Below the pieces are notes generated by a model. It searched no databases. It was not told where the DNA came from and worked only from the letters and a program-made list of their open reading frames with translations. The position numbers and the translations under genes are program-made. From positions 332,475-396,474 of the forward strand of contig NZ_JAGRRD010000001.1 of assembly GCF_018122735.1 (NCBI RefSeq): a stretch of DNA of 64,000 bases, read 5' to 3'. The DNA is from Azoarcus sp. L1K30. Lineage in GTDB: Bacteria > Pseudomonadota > Gammaproteobacteria > Burkholderiales > Rhodocyclaceae. Positions 25,518-33,020 of this stretch are shown in pieces (the stretch's first letter is position 1; every line of letters begins with the position of its first letter).

Positions 25518-26522
25518 TCACGCCGGCCATAACGGCGGCTCATCCATCAGCGCAATCTGTTCGCGCAGCTCGAGGACACGGTCCTGCCAGTAGCGCTGGG
25601 TGTTGAACCAGGGAAACGCCGAGGTGAATGCGGGGTCGTTCCAGCGCCGCGCGAGCCATGCCGAATAGTGGATCAGGCGCAGCGTACGCAGGGCCTCGAT
25701 GAGGTGAAGTTCGCGCGGTGCGAAGTCCATGAAATCTTCGTAGCCGGCGAGCACGTCGGCCAGCTGCCTGACCTGTTCGTGGCGCTCTCCGGAGAGCAGC
25801 ATCCACAGATCCTGCACCGCCGGCCCCATGCGTGCATCGTCGAAATCGACGAACTGCGGACCGCTGGATTCGCCTTGTTGCCACAGGACGTTCCCCATGT
25901 GGCAGTCGCCATGCAGGCGCAGTGAGGTGGTTTTGCCTGCGCGCTCGAAGCAGCGGCGCACGCCGTCGAGCGCCTGGTCGACCGTGCTCTTCCACGCCGG
26001 CAGGATATCGGGCGGAATGAAATCGTGTGCGAGCAACCAGTTGCGTGGCTCCTCGCCGAAGCTGGCGATATCCAGCGTCGGGCGCGCCTTGAAGGGGCGC
26101 AGCGCGCCGACAGCGTGGATGCGGCCGATGAAACGGCCCAACCACTCCAGCGTCGCCGGGTCGGAGAGCTCTGGCGCACGGCCGCTGAGGCGCTCGAACA
26201 GCGTGAAGCGCATGCCGGCGTGGGCATGCAGGGTGCTGCCGCGGATGATGATGGGTTGCGCTACCGGGATCTCGCGTTCGGCGAGTTCGGCGGTGAATGC
26301 GTGCTCTTCGAGGATGGCGGCGTCGGTCCACCGGGCCGGGCGGTAGAACTTGACCACCTGCATCGGTCCGTCCTCGATGCCGATCTGATAGACGCGGTTT
26401 TCATAGCTGTTGAGCGCCAGCAGCCTGCCATCGGGCCGCAGGCCGACGCTCTCGAGCGCGTCGAGAACGAAGTCCGGGGTCAGCCCCGCGAACGGGGCTT
26501 GACTGTCTGCGGCCTTCGGCAC
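25518..26522 (-). CDS. srkA: SrkA stress response kinase (YihE family)
   Basis: 334 residues. It starts with GTG directly after the deaD TGA, so the two are translationally coupled. It belongs to the aminoglycoside-phosphotransferase-like kinases: ALNSYENRVYQIGIED with VVKFYRP (nucleotide Lys), the catalytic LRLHGDCHMGNVLWQ loop and VDFDDARMGPAVQDLWML. SrkA phosphorylates proteins on Ser/Thr and protects against stress-induced cell death in E. coli. It is convergent with tssE; 57 nt separate them. Confidence 0.93.
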   Translation of the reverse strand: MPKAADSQAPFAGLTPDFVLDALESVGLRPDGRLLALNSYENRVYQIGIEDGPMQVVKFYRPARWTDAAILEEHAFTAELAEREIPVAQPIIIRGSTLHAHAGMRFTLFERLSGRAPELSDPATLEWLGRFIGRIHAVGALRPFKARPTLDIASFGEEPRNWLLAHDFIPPDILPAWKSTVDQALDGVRRCFERAGKTTSLRLHGDCHMGNVLWQQGESSGPQFVDFDDARMGPAVQDLWMLLSGERHEQVRQLADVLAGYEDFMDFAPRELHLIEALRTLRLIHYSAWLARRWNDPAFTSAFPWFNTQRYWQDRVLELREQIALMDEPPLWPA

Positions 26523-28529
26523 TCAGTCTTCCCTGCGCTTCTTGGGCTTGTCCGCCGAGTAGGGGGCAGAGCGCCCGGGGCCGGCACGTCCGGGACCGCG
26601 CTCGTCCTTGCGCGGGGCGCCGGCCCACGGTTTGGCCGGTGCGCCGGGTTTGCCGTAGCCGCCCGTGGGCTTGTTGCCCCATGCCGGCTTGCCTTCGCCG
26701 CCGGCAGGGCGCGGTGGCCGACGCTCGTAGCCACTGTCTTCACGGCGCGGTTCGTGTTCGCGGCGGGCGCCATGCTCTGGCCGTGGCGCGCGCGGGCGCT
26801 CCGGCGTGGCGAGTGCTTCGGCGTCGGTCAGCGGACGGATGTTGAGCGTGCACTGCTTGACGCGGGTACGCTTGAGCACACTCAGGAGGTCGTCGGGCAG
26901 GTTGGCCGGCAGCTCGACGGTGGAGAAATCGTTGAAAAGATGGATCTGGCCGATGAAGCGACCGTCGATGCCGCCTTCGTTGGCGATGGCACCGACGATT
27001 TCCTTGGGGGTCGCGCCCTGGTTGCGGCCGACCTCGATGCGATAACGTGCCAATGCGCCATCCGCGAAGGAGCGGCGACGGGCGAGGATCTCGTCGCGAT
27101 TCGGACGTTGCGTGCGTTCGCGTGCGGCACCGGTGGTGAAGACCTCCTCGCGTGGCGGGCGACCGCCGGCACTGCTGGGCGCGGTGGCCAGGTCCCAGCC
27201 ACGTCCCGACTCTTCGACCTGCAGCGGGCGCTCACGCTGGGCGAGAAAGGCGAGGGCGGCAGCAATCTCGTGGGCGTCGAGTTCATTCTCTTCGACGAGG
27301 CCATTGACGACGTCCATGAAGAAACCGAGATCCTGATTGCCCAGGGTGTCGAGCACCAGTTGCTTGAACTGGTTCACCCGCAGCGTGGACACTTCCTCAC
27401 GGCTGGGTAGTGCAATCGGTTCAATGGGCTGGCGGGTGGCGCGCTCGATGGTCTTGAGCATGCGCGTCTCGCGCGGCGCCACGAACAGGATCGCCGAGCC
27501 TTCGCGGCCGGCGCGCCCGGTTCTGCCGATCCGGTGCACATAGGCCTCGGTGTCGTAGGGAATGTCGTAGTTGATGACATGGCTCACGCGCGGCACATCG
27601 ATACCGCGGGCGGCGACGTCGGTGGCGACGACGATATCGAGGCTGCCGTTCTTAAGCTGTTCGATGACGCGTTCGCGCAGGCCCTGGGTCATGTCGCCAT
27701 TAAGCGCGGCCGCGGCATAGCCGCGGGCGGCGAGCTTGTCGGCGAGCTCCTCGGTCGCGATCTTGGTGCGGACGAAGGCGATGGCCGCGTCAAAGGACTC
27801 CTCCGCATCGAGGATGCGGGTCAGGGCGTCGAGCTTGTCCACGCCGCGCACCAGCCAGTAGCGCTGACGAATCTTGGCCACGGTGGACGTGGATGCGCGA
27901 ATCTTGATCTCTTCCGGTTCGCGCAGATGGCGACGCGCCACGTCGCGAATGACGTTGGGCATGGTGGCCGAGAACAGCGCCGTCTGGCGGGTTGCCGGGG
28001 TGTGATCCAGAATCCACTCGACGTCGTCGATGAAGCCCATGCGCAGCATTTCGTCGGCTTCGTCGAGAATCAGCATCTTGAGTGCATCGAGCTTGAGGCT
28101 GCCGCGTTCGAGGTGATCCATGACCCGGCCCGGCGTACCGACGATGACCTGGGCACCGCGCGACAGCTGGCGCAGCTGCACCACCATGCTCTGCCCACCG
28201 TAGACCGGCAGTACATGGAAGCCCTTCAGGTGGTGGGCGTACTTGGCAAAGGCCTCGGCCACCTGGATGGCGAGTTCGCGCGTAGGCGTGAGCACCAGGA
28301 CCTGGGGGCGGGTGTCGGCGACGTCGAGCATGGCCAGCGTCGGCAACGCGAAGGCGGCCGTCTTGCCGGTACCGGTCTGGGCTTCGCCGAGAAGGTCGCG
28401 TCCGGCCAGCAGGTGCGGGATGCACGCGGCCTGGATCGGGGACGGCGTTTCGTAGCCGACTTCGGCAAGCGCCGAGAGCAGATTGTCGGGCAGGCCCAGC
28501 TGGGCAAAGGATTCGATGGATTCAGTCAT
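26523..28529 (-). CDS. deaD: DeaD/CsdA-type DEAD-box RNA helicase
   Basis: 668 residues, slightly longer than E. coli DeaD. Motifs in order: Q motif region GYETPSPIQAACIPHLL, AQTGTGKT, PTRELAIQV, TPGRVMDHL, ILDEADEML, SATMP, ATDVAARGIDVPRVSHVINY and HRIGRTGRAG. The extension includes a DbpA-type RNA-binding domain (about 485-565) and a basic, Gly/Arg/Pro-rich tail. It unwinds RNA in ribosome assembly and mRNA turnover, especially in the cold. It lies 142 nt downstream of the cspA gene and behind its terminator, in the same direction. Confidence 0.95.
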   Translation of the reverse strand: MTESIESFAQLGLPDNLLSALAEVGYETPSPIQAACIPHLLAGRDLLGEAQTGTGKTAAFALPTLAMLDVADTRPQVLVLTPTRELAIQVAEAFAKYAHHLKGFHVLPVYGGQSMVVQLRQLSRGAQVIVGTPGRVMDHLERGSLKLDALKMLILDEADEMLRMGFIDDVEWILDHTPATRQTALFSATMPNVIRDVARRHLREPEEIKIRASTSTVAKIRQRYWLVRGVDKLDALTRILDAEESFDAAIAFVRTKIATEELADKLAARGYAAAALNGDMTQGLRERVIEQLKNGSLDIVVATDVAARGIDVPRVSHVINYDIPYDTEAYVHRIGRTGRAGREGSAILFVAPRETRMLKTIERATRQPIEPIALPSREEVSTLRVNQFKQLVLDTLGNQDLGFFMDVVNGLVEENELDAHEIAAALAFLAQRERPLQVEESGRGWDLATAPSSAGGRPPREEVFTTGAARERTQRPNRDEILARRRSFADGALARYRIEVGRNQGATPKEIVGAIANEGGIDGRFIGQIHLFNDFSTVELPANLPDDLLSVLKRTRVKQCTLNIRPLTDAEALATPERPRAPRPEHGARREHEPRREDSGYERRPPRPAGGEGKPAWGNKPTGGYGKPGAPAKPWAGAPRKDERGPGRAGPGRSAPYSADKPKKRRED

Positions 28530-28618
28530 GGCAAAGGGTGAAACTCAGTGAGGCCGGGGCCAGGGGGCGCGGTGATCTGCAGCCTGAACAATGTCCAAGT
28601 ATGGCTGGCCGGCACCAC

Positions 28619-28649
28619 AAAAACAAAAACGCGGCCCGCAGGCCGCGTT
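28619..28649 (-). terminator. Rho-independent terminator of cspA
   Basis: A perfect 9-bp stem (28628-28636 with 28641-28649) around the loop CGCA is followed on the minus strand by a U-rich run broken by one G. It sits 22 nt after the cspA stop and upstream of deaD, so deaD needs its own promoter or read-through. Confidence 0.9.
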
Positions 28650-28671
28650 ATGCGTAATCAGAAAGAACTGA

Positions 28672-28881
28672 TCAGAGCGGGCGAATGTTGGCTGCCTGCA
28701 GGCCCTTGGGGCCGTTCTTGACTTCGAATTCGACGCGTTGGTTCTCGGCCAGGCTCTTGAAGCCCTTGCCTTGAATTTCGCTGAAGTGAGCGAACAGGTC
28801 GTCACCGCCCTGTTCCGGAGTGATGAAGCCGAAGCCCTTGGCGTCGTTGAACCACTTGACGGTACCGGTTTGAGTGCTCAT
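28672..28881 (-). CDS. cspA: CspA-family cold shock protein
   Basis: 69 residues from the ATG at 28881, preceded by AAGGAA. A single cold-shock domain fills the protein: [19 protein letters not shown] carries RNP1 (KGFGFI), then [10 protein letters not shown] (RNP2) and [17 protein letters not shown]. It binds single-stranded RNA and DNA and melts RNA structure. The upstream leader is long and has a GNRA-capped hairpin. The next gene downstream encodes the DeaD helicase, a functional partner in cold adaptation. Confidence 0.96.
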   Translation of the reverse strand: MSTQTGTVKWFNDAKGFGFITPEQGGDDLFAHFSEIQGKGFKSLAENQRVEFEVKNGPKGLQAANIRPL

Positions 28882-29196
28882 TTTGCGTTCCTTAAAAACA
28901 TGAATAAGGGCTTTCGCCCGGAGTGCAGGAACGATCAAGAAACAAGTATCGAGGGAATCAAACCGTAAAGTTCGCGGAACGAACACGCGGAAACGACACC
29001 ACAAAGACAACTGCTTGAATCGACTGCGACGCCACAATACACGTTTTTACTGGGGTGTGGGGTTTTTTTTAATGTTCGGATTGTTGTCCGGGATATGACG
29101 GAGACGATGCTGCAATGCATCGTCGTGAGCGGGCGCGCTCAAGGATGGCCCGATGATGGGATAATGCAGCCCCTTTTCCGTTTGTCCGGATTTCCG
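28882..29196. promoter_or_regulatory. Divergent region with long cspA leader
   Basis: 315 bp without a gene between cspA (minus) and the GTPase gene (plus). The cspA side holds a hairpin GGGC-GAAA-GCCC (28908-28919), 27 nt upstream of the cspA start, a plausible part of a structured cold-shock 5' UTR. Towards the other side are a run of eight T (about 29063-29070) and a perfect inverted repeat GACGATGC/GCATCGTC (29103-29124). GATAAT at about 29160 is a possible -10 for the plus-strand gene. Individual promoters are not fixed. Confidence 0.5.
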
Positions 29197-30123
29197 ATGC
29201 CCATCCAGTGGTTCCCTGGCCATATGAATTCTGCGCGGCGCAAGGCCGCGGAGACGCTGGCCGCGATCGATGTCGTCATCGAGGTCACCGACGCCCGCCT
29301 GCCCGAGGCCAGCAGCAACCCGATGATCGGCGAATTGCGCCGGTTTCGTAACCGTCCGTGCCTCAAGCTGCTGAACAAGGCCGACCTCGCCGACCCGCAG
29401 GCGACCCAGGCATGGATGGACTTCTACAACCGCCAGCCGGGGGTGAAGGCGGTGGCGATCTCGGCCAAGAAGCCGGCGGACGTGGCCCGCATCACCGGCC
29501 TGTGCCGGCAGTTGGCCCCCCATCGCAGCGACAACATCAAGCCACTGCGCATGATCCTGATGGGGATCCCCAACGTGGGTAAATCCACGCTGATGAATGC
29601 ACTGATCAAGCGCAAGGTGGCCAAGGTGGGGGACGAACCTGCAGTGACCAAGAGTCAGCAGACGCTGGACCTTGGTCCCGGGCTGACGCTCACCGACACG
29701 CCCGGACTGATGTGGCCCAAGATCGATCATGACGCCGACGGCTTCATGCTCGCCGCGAGCCACGCGATCGGCCGCAATGCGGTGATCGACGAAGAGGTTG
29801 CAGCCTTTCTCGGCGAAGTGCTGCTGCGCCGCTATCCGGCCCTGCTCGCGGCGCGTTACCGCATCGATCCGTCCACGCTCGACGGCCCGGCACTGGTCGA
29901 AGAGGTCGGGCGCCGTCGCGGCTGCCTGCAGAAGGGCGGCGGGCTCGATCTGGAGAAGGCTGCGCAGATCCTGTTGCTCGACTATCGCAGCGGTGCGCTG
30001 GGCCGGATCAGTCTCGAGACGCCGGACAGCCGCGGCGAGATGCTGGCGGCGGCGCTGGCGAACGGTCCCGCACCGGTGAATCCCGATCTTGCTCGGAATG
30101 ACGACGAGGACGAAGACGAGTAG
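29197..30123 (+). CDS. rbgA: RbgA/YlqF-type ribosome assembly GTPase
   Basis: 308 residues from the ATG at 29197, where the family start MPIQWFPGHMNSARRKA begins. The GTPase motifs are circularly permuted: LLNKADL (G4) comes first, then GIPNVGKST (G1) and DTPG (G3). RbgA-type GTPases act late in large ribosomal subunit assembly. The C-terminal domain (about 200-290) is present, and the tail is acidic (DDEDEDE). It is convergent with the small gene at 30165. Confidence 0.93.
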   Translation: MPIQWFPGHMNSARRKAAETLAAIDVVIEVTDARLPEASSNPMIGELRRFRNRPCLKLLNKADLADPQATQAWMDFYNRQPGVKAVAISAKKPADVARITGLCRQLAPHRSDNIKPLRMILMGIPNVGKSTLMNALIKRKVAKVGDEPAVTKSQQTLDLGPGLTLTDTPGLMWPKIDHDADGFMLAASHAIGRNAVIDEEVAAFLGEVLLRRYPALLAARYRIDPSTLDGPALVEEVGRRRGCLQKGGGLDLEKAAQILLLDYRSGALGRISLETPDSRGEMLAAALANGPAPVNPDLARNDDEDEDE

Positions 30124-30164
30124 CGCTGCCCTGGACGGCTTACGGCTGCCGTGCAGCGGTGCCC

Positions 30165-30389
30165 TCAGGTGCTGGCCGCGTCGATCGGCCTGATTTCGAC
30201 CCACTGCAGCCATTGTCCGCAAGCGTTGCGCGGTCCACGCAGCGAACCGTGCCATGGCCCCTCGGTGCATTTTCCACGATTGTTGGCAGGGTCGAGTTCG
30301 ACGCTGTGGCCGTCTTCGCCTAGCCTGCGCATGCCTGCCCAGCGCTGGCAGGTCGGGCAGCGGCCCAACTCGGCAATATCGACGGCCAC
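30165..30389 (-). CDS. Small Cys-containing protein coupled to YitT (unknown)
   Basis: 74 residues from a GTG that begins 2 nt after the yitT-like stop. It has a CPTC pair at residues 11-14 and further cysteines at about 41 and 57, which could bind a metal such as zinc. The sequence has good codon use and no Met start; the longer frame upstream is a shadow of the YitT gene. Not recognised. The tight spacing suggests translation from the YitT message. Real but uncharacterised is my best reading. Confidence 0.6.
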   Translation of the reverse strand: MAVDIAELGRCPTCQRWAGMRRLGEDGHSVELDPANNRGKCTEGPWHGSLRGPRNACGQWLQWVEIRPIDAAST

Positions 30390-30391
30390 GC

Positions 30392-31033
30392 TCAGATTCC
30401 GAAATAGCGGCCGGGACGGTGGTTGACCGCGATGACGAAATTCACCGCCACTGCGCCCAGCACCGATAGCCCCACCAGACGGGCATCCACCGCCAGCAGC
30501 GACAATGCCATGATCACACAGTCCGCCGCCATCTGCACCCAGCCGGCCCGCCAGCCCTTGCGCTGTTGCAGGTAGATCGCCAGGACACCGACGCCCCCCA
30601 GGCTGGAGCGGTGCCGAATGAGCATCAGCAAGCCGGTGCCGGCAAGCAGCCCGCCCATGACTGCTGCAAAGACCGGGTCGACGCGGGCAATGCTGAGCAG
30701 GCTGGGCAGCCACTCGGTACACACCGAGAGCAGCAGCACGGTACAAAAGGTCTTGAGCGTGAATTCGCGCCCGAGCGCGCGCAGTGCAAACACGTAGAAG
30801 GGCAGGTTGATGGCGAAGAAGACCGGCCCGAATGGCAGCTCGAAAGCGTAGTGGATCAGGAAGGCCAGACCGGCCGTGCCGCCGGTGAGCATGCCTGCAT
30901 CGCGAAAGAACGAGATCGACAGGGCAAGAAACAGGGTGCCGACGAGCAGGCCCTGTACGTCGTCGAGCAGGCCGTGACGGGCGGGCGGTTCCGCGGTGGT
31001 GTTTGAGCTGACGTTCGATGGAACCTTGGACAT
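30392..31033 (-). CDS. YitT family membrane protein
   Basis: 213 residues with about five to six hydrophobic spans, matching the YitT/DUF161 family: LLVGTLFLALSISFFRDAGM, LTGGTAGLAFLIHYAF, LPFYVFALRALGREFTLKT and the HRSSLGGVGVLAIYLQQR segment. An inner-membrane location is predicted; family function is poorly defined. It ends 2 nt before the GTG of the small Cys-containing protein. Confidence 0.88.
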   Translation of the reverse strand: MSKVPSNVSSNTTAEPPARHGLLDDVQGLLVGTLFLALSISFFRDAGMLTGGTAGLAFLIHYAFELPFGPVFFAINLPFYVFALRALGREFTLKTFCTVLLLSVCTEWLPSLLSIARVDPVFAAVMGGLLAGTGLLMLIRHRSSLGGVGVLAIYLQQRKGWRAGWVQMAADCVIMALSLLAVDARLVGLSVLGAVAVNFVIAVNHRPGRYFGI

Positions 31034-31150
31034 GACGACCTGAGCGCGGGGTTGTGCTGCGATGATAACGGTTCGGTGGCCGTCTCGTAGCGCGGGATTT
31101 CCGTCATGTTCGTCGTCGTGGCCGTTGCGCGTACAGGTCTGACGGGGCGC

Positions 31151-31447
31151 TCAGATCTGCTGGCCGGATTCGTCAAACTCGATCGACGTGGTTTCGTCAT
31201 CGATATCCGTGATTTCCGCCTGTTTCAGCGTGCCGTTGTCGTGATAGACGTAACGATGCACGAGTTCGGTCTCGCCATAGGCCAGTTTTTCGAAGCCGAC
31301 AAGGCGATCGGCCTCGTCGAAGTGGCCCTGGAAGTAGGTATTGCGGTTGTCGAGTTCGTTCGCGCCGAGTTCATTGACCAGCTTGAACGGAAGCTTGACG
31401 CCGCTGTAAGTGACGAAATAGCGTGTGGTGCGTGAAGATGTGCTCAT
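31151..31447 (-). CDS. DUF6156 family protein
   Basis: 98 residues from the ATG at 31447; the open frame extends 19 codons upstream without family similarity. The sequence starts MSTSSRTTRYFVTYSGVKLP and contains FKLVNELGANELDNRNTYFQ and a Tyr-rich VHRYVYHDNG, then an acidic C-terminus, consistent with DUF6156. No signal or membrane segment. Function unknown. It is divergent from the NafY/NifX-like gene, and the 279-nt spacer between them carries that gene's predicted promoter. Confidence 0.7.
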   Translation of the reverse strand: MSTSSRTTRYFVTYSGVKLPFKLVNELGANELDNRNTYFQGHFDEADRLVGFEKLAYGETELVHRYVYHDNGTLKQAEITDIDDETTSIEFDESGQQI

Positions 31448-31571
31448 GGCCTTTCTGCCTGTAGGGTTAATCGGGCAATGATTGCATACAGGCAGGGTCG
31501 CCACAAACAGGGGGGCGCAGGCGCGGTGCGCGAGGGCAGTGCGTCACGGCGTGACGCCTTGAACGGGAAAT

Positions 31572-31587
31572 TGTCGAGAATCATACA
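31572..31587 (+). promoter_or_regulatory. Predicted NifA upstream activator site (TGT-N10-ACA)
   Basis: A perfect TGT-N10-ACA sits 87 nt upstream of the -24 element of a sigma-54 promoter, within the normal range for NifA binding. The motif is short and could occur by chance; the pairing with the promoter and the NafY/NifX-like gene makes it credible. Confidence 0.6.
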
Positions 31588-31589
31588 CA

Positions 31590-31611
31590 GAAGGATGCAT
31601 ATGCATTCTTC
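31590..31611. repeat. 22-bp near-perfect palindrome upstream of NafY/NifX-like gene
   Basis: The central ATGCATATGCAT is fully self-complementary, and GAAG/CTTC pair outside it with one mismatched pair between. It begins 3 nt after the NifA-type site. It could be a second regulator's operator. Confidence 0.5.
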
Positions 31612-31623
31612 GAGGTAAATTTT

Positions 31624-31647
31624 TATCCATGAATAATCATATGGATA
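31624..31647. repeat. AT-rich inverted repeat upstream of sigma-54 promoter
   Basis: TATCCAT (31624-31630) and ATGGATA (31641-31647) face each other across 10 nt in an AT-rich stretch between the activator site and the -24/-12 promoter. This is where an IHF-type bend or an extra regulator would be expected; I cannot assign it. Confidence 0.4.
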
Positions 31648-31673
31648 CGGATATTTCTCGAATTTGGAAGAAC

Positions 31674-31689
31674 TGGCACTCAATCTGCT
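31674..31689 (+). promoter_or_regulatory. Predicted sigma-54 (-24/-12) promoter
   Basis: TGGCAC-N5-CTGCT, with the GG and GC exactly 10 nt apart, matches the RpoN consensus except for one T in the -12 box. Transcription would begin near 31700, about 27 nt before the ATG of the NafY/NifX-like gene. A purine-rich stretch GAGGAG just before the ATG serves as ribosome-binding site. Confidence 0.75.
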
Positions 31690-31726
31690 GGAAGGAGGAT
31701 AACCCCGACCAAGAGGAGCCTGCCCC

Positions 31727-32461
31727 ATGCAACAGAGCGCATTGCCCATTACCCGCGACGCCGCGCTGCGCGTTGCCCTTGCAGCCCGGGCCATGCCCGG
31801 AATCAGCCTGGCACAACTGATCGATGTGCTGCTCAATCGCCTTGGCAGCGACCGGATTGATGTCGACGAACTACGTACGGTTACGGTCACGGACCTCAAG
31901 ACCGCCTTTGCCAGCGCCGATGGGGAGGAAGACGGAGAGGATATCGGCATTGGCCTGGAGGCGATGAAGCTCGCTGTGCGCATCTTGTGGGGCGATACCG
32001 AGGGCGATCCGCTACCGCCGGTGCAGGAATACGTTGACGGCGACATGCCGGGATCGGTGCGGGTGGCATTGGCCTCCGATAGCGGCGAAGCATTGAACGG
32101 ACACTTCGGTTCCTGTATTCGCTATCTGGTGTACCAGGTGTCGACGACGGAGATTCGCCTGGTGGGTATTCGCGACGCGCTAGAGGCCGATTTCGCCGAG
32201 GACAAGAATGGCTTTCGCGTGCAGTTGATTTCGGACTGCCATGTCCTCTACGTCGTCTCGATCGGCGGTCCCGCAGCGGCGAAGGTGATCAAGGGCAATA
32301 TCTATCCGATCAAGCGTATCGAAGGCGGGCCTGCGGTCGAGGTCATGGCCGAATTCCAGGGCGTGATGAACGGCTCGCCTCCGCCATGGCTGGCGAAGAT
32401 TCTCGGTGTCAGCGCCGAGCGGCGACTGCGCAACTACAACGCTGCGCTGGTCGAGGAGTGA
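31727..32461 (+). CDS. NafY/NifX-like FeMo-cofactor-binding protein
   Basis: 244 residues in two parts. Residues about 10-85 look like the NafY N-terminal domain, which binds apo-dinitrogenase (PGISLAQLIDVLLNRLGSDRI, LRTVTVTDLKTAFA). Residues about 108-225 are the NifX/NafY cofactor-binding domain: VRVALASDSGEALNGHFGSC, the YLVYQVSTTEIRLVGIRDA strand and an Ile-Gly-Gly-Pro-Ala loop. Such proteins hold FeMo-co or its precursor and keep apo-dinitrogenase ready during nitrogenase maturation. No other nif gene is in the window, so this is an isolated copy. A predicted NifA/sigma-54 promoter upstream supports a nitrogen-fixation role. A small gene follows after 4 nt. NafY versus a NifX paralogue cannot be settled here. 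Confidence 0.82.
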   Translation: MQQSALPITRDAALRVALAARAMPGISLAQLIDVLLNRLGSDRIDVDELRTVTVTDLKTAFASADGEEDGEDIGIGLEAMKLAVRILWGDTEGDPLPPVQEYVDGDMPGSVRVALASDSGEALNGHFGSCIRYLVYQVSTTEIRLVGIRDALEADFAEDKNGFRVQLISDCHVLYVVSIGGPAAAKVIKGNIYPIKRIEGGPAVEVMAEFQGVMNGSPPPWLAKILGVSAERRLRNYNAALVEE

Positions 32462-32465
32462 GATC

Positions 32466-32732
32466 GTGGCCGACAAGGACTATCAGCGTATCGTTTCCGA
32501 CCTGATCGCCAACGCCGTTTCCACCAGTCGTGTGGCGGGTGAAAACGGGCGTATCACGCGCCTCGTCGCCGGCAGCATCGGCCGCTTTGCAGCCGAGTTG
32601 AAGGTGGGCAATCAAGCGGCCGAAGCCGATGCCTTGCTCGCCCATGCGCTTCAGCTGCTCGACGAAAGCGAAGGGGCGGAGGTCGTGCCGGCGCTCACCG
32701 CCGCGGTCGAGGCGATGGCGACGATGCGCTGA
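32466..32732 (+). CDS. Small protein co-transcribed with NafY/NifX-like gene (unknown)
   Basis: 88 residues from a GTG 4 nt after the preceding stop. It is soluble, Ala-rich and predicted mostly helical (YQRIVSDLIANAVSTSRVAG, ADALLAHALQLLDESEGAEV). I do not recognise a family. Given its operon it is presumably made under the same nitrogen-linked control and may assist the NafY/NifX-like protein. The codon use and tight spacing argue for a real gene. Confidence 0.6.
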   Translation: MADKDYQRIVSDLIANAVSTSRVAGENGRITRLVAGSIGRFAAELKVGNQAAEADALLAHALQLLDESEGAEVVPALTAAVEAMATMR

Positions 32733-32819
32733 AATGCCGGCTGTGCGTCCTGTTTCCAGTGGGGCGGGGTAAAATCCGCGCCCCGGAGCCATTTATTGCC
32801 GCCAGTGTGCGGCCACCCC

Positions 32820-33020
32820 ATGGAAGAGCGCATCGAACGACTCGAATCGAAACTGATGTTCGCCGAGGATCTGCTCGACGAACTCAACCGTACGGTGTAT
32901 CGCCAGCAGCAACAGATCGATCTGCTGCAGCAGCACCTGCGGCAACTCGCTCAGCAACTGCAGTCCGCCCAGCCGCCCGGACGCCTGAGTCCCGAAGACG
33001 AGGTGCCACCGCACTATTGA
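32820..33020 (+). CDS. slyX: SlyX family protein
   Basis: 66 residues from the ATG at 32820 (MEERIERLESKLMFAEDLLD). Heptad-like coiled coil through about residue 45 (TVYRQQQQIDLLQQHLRQLA), then the typical SlyX ending with PPHY. Function unclear in the family. It overlaps the end of the convergent rlhA by 7 nt. Confidence 0.92.
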   Translation: MEERIERLESKLMFAEDLLDELNRTVYRQQQQIDLLQQHLRQLAQQLQSAQPPGRLSPEDEVPPHY

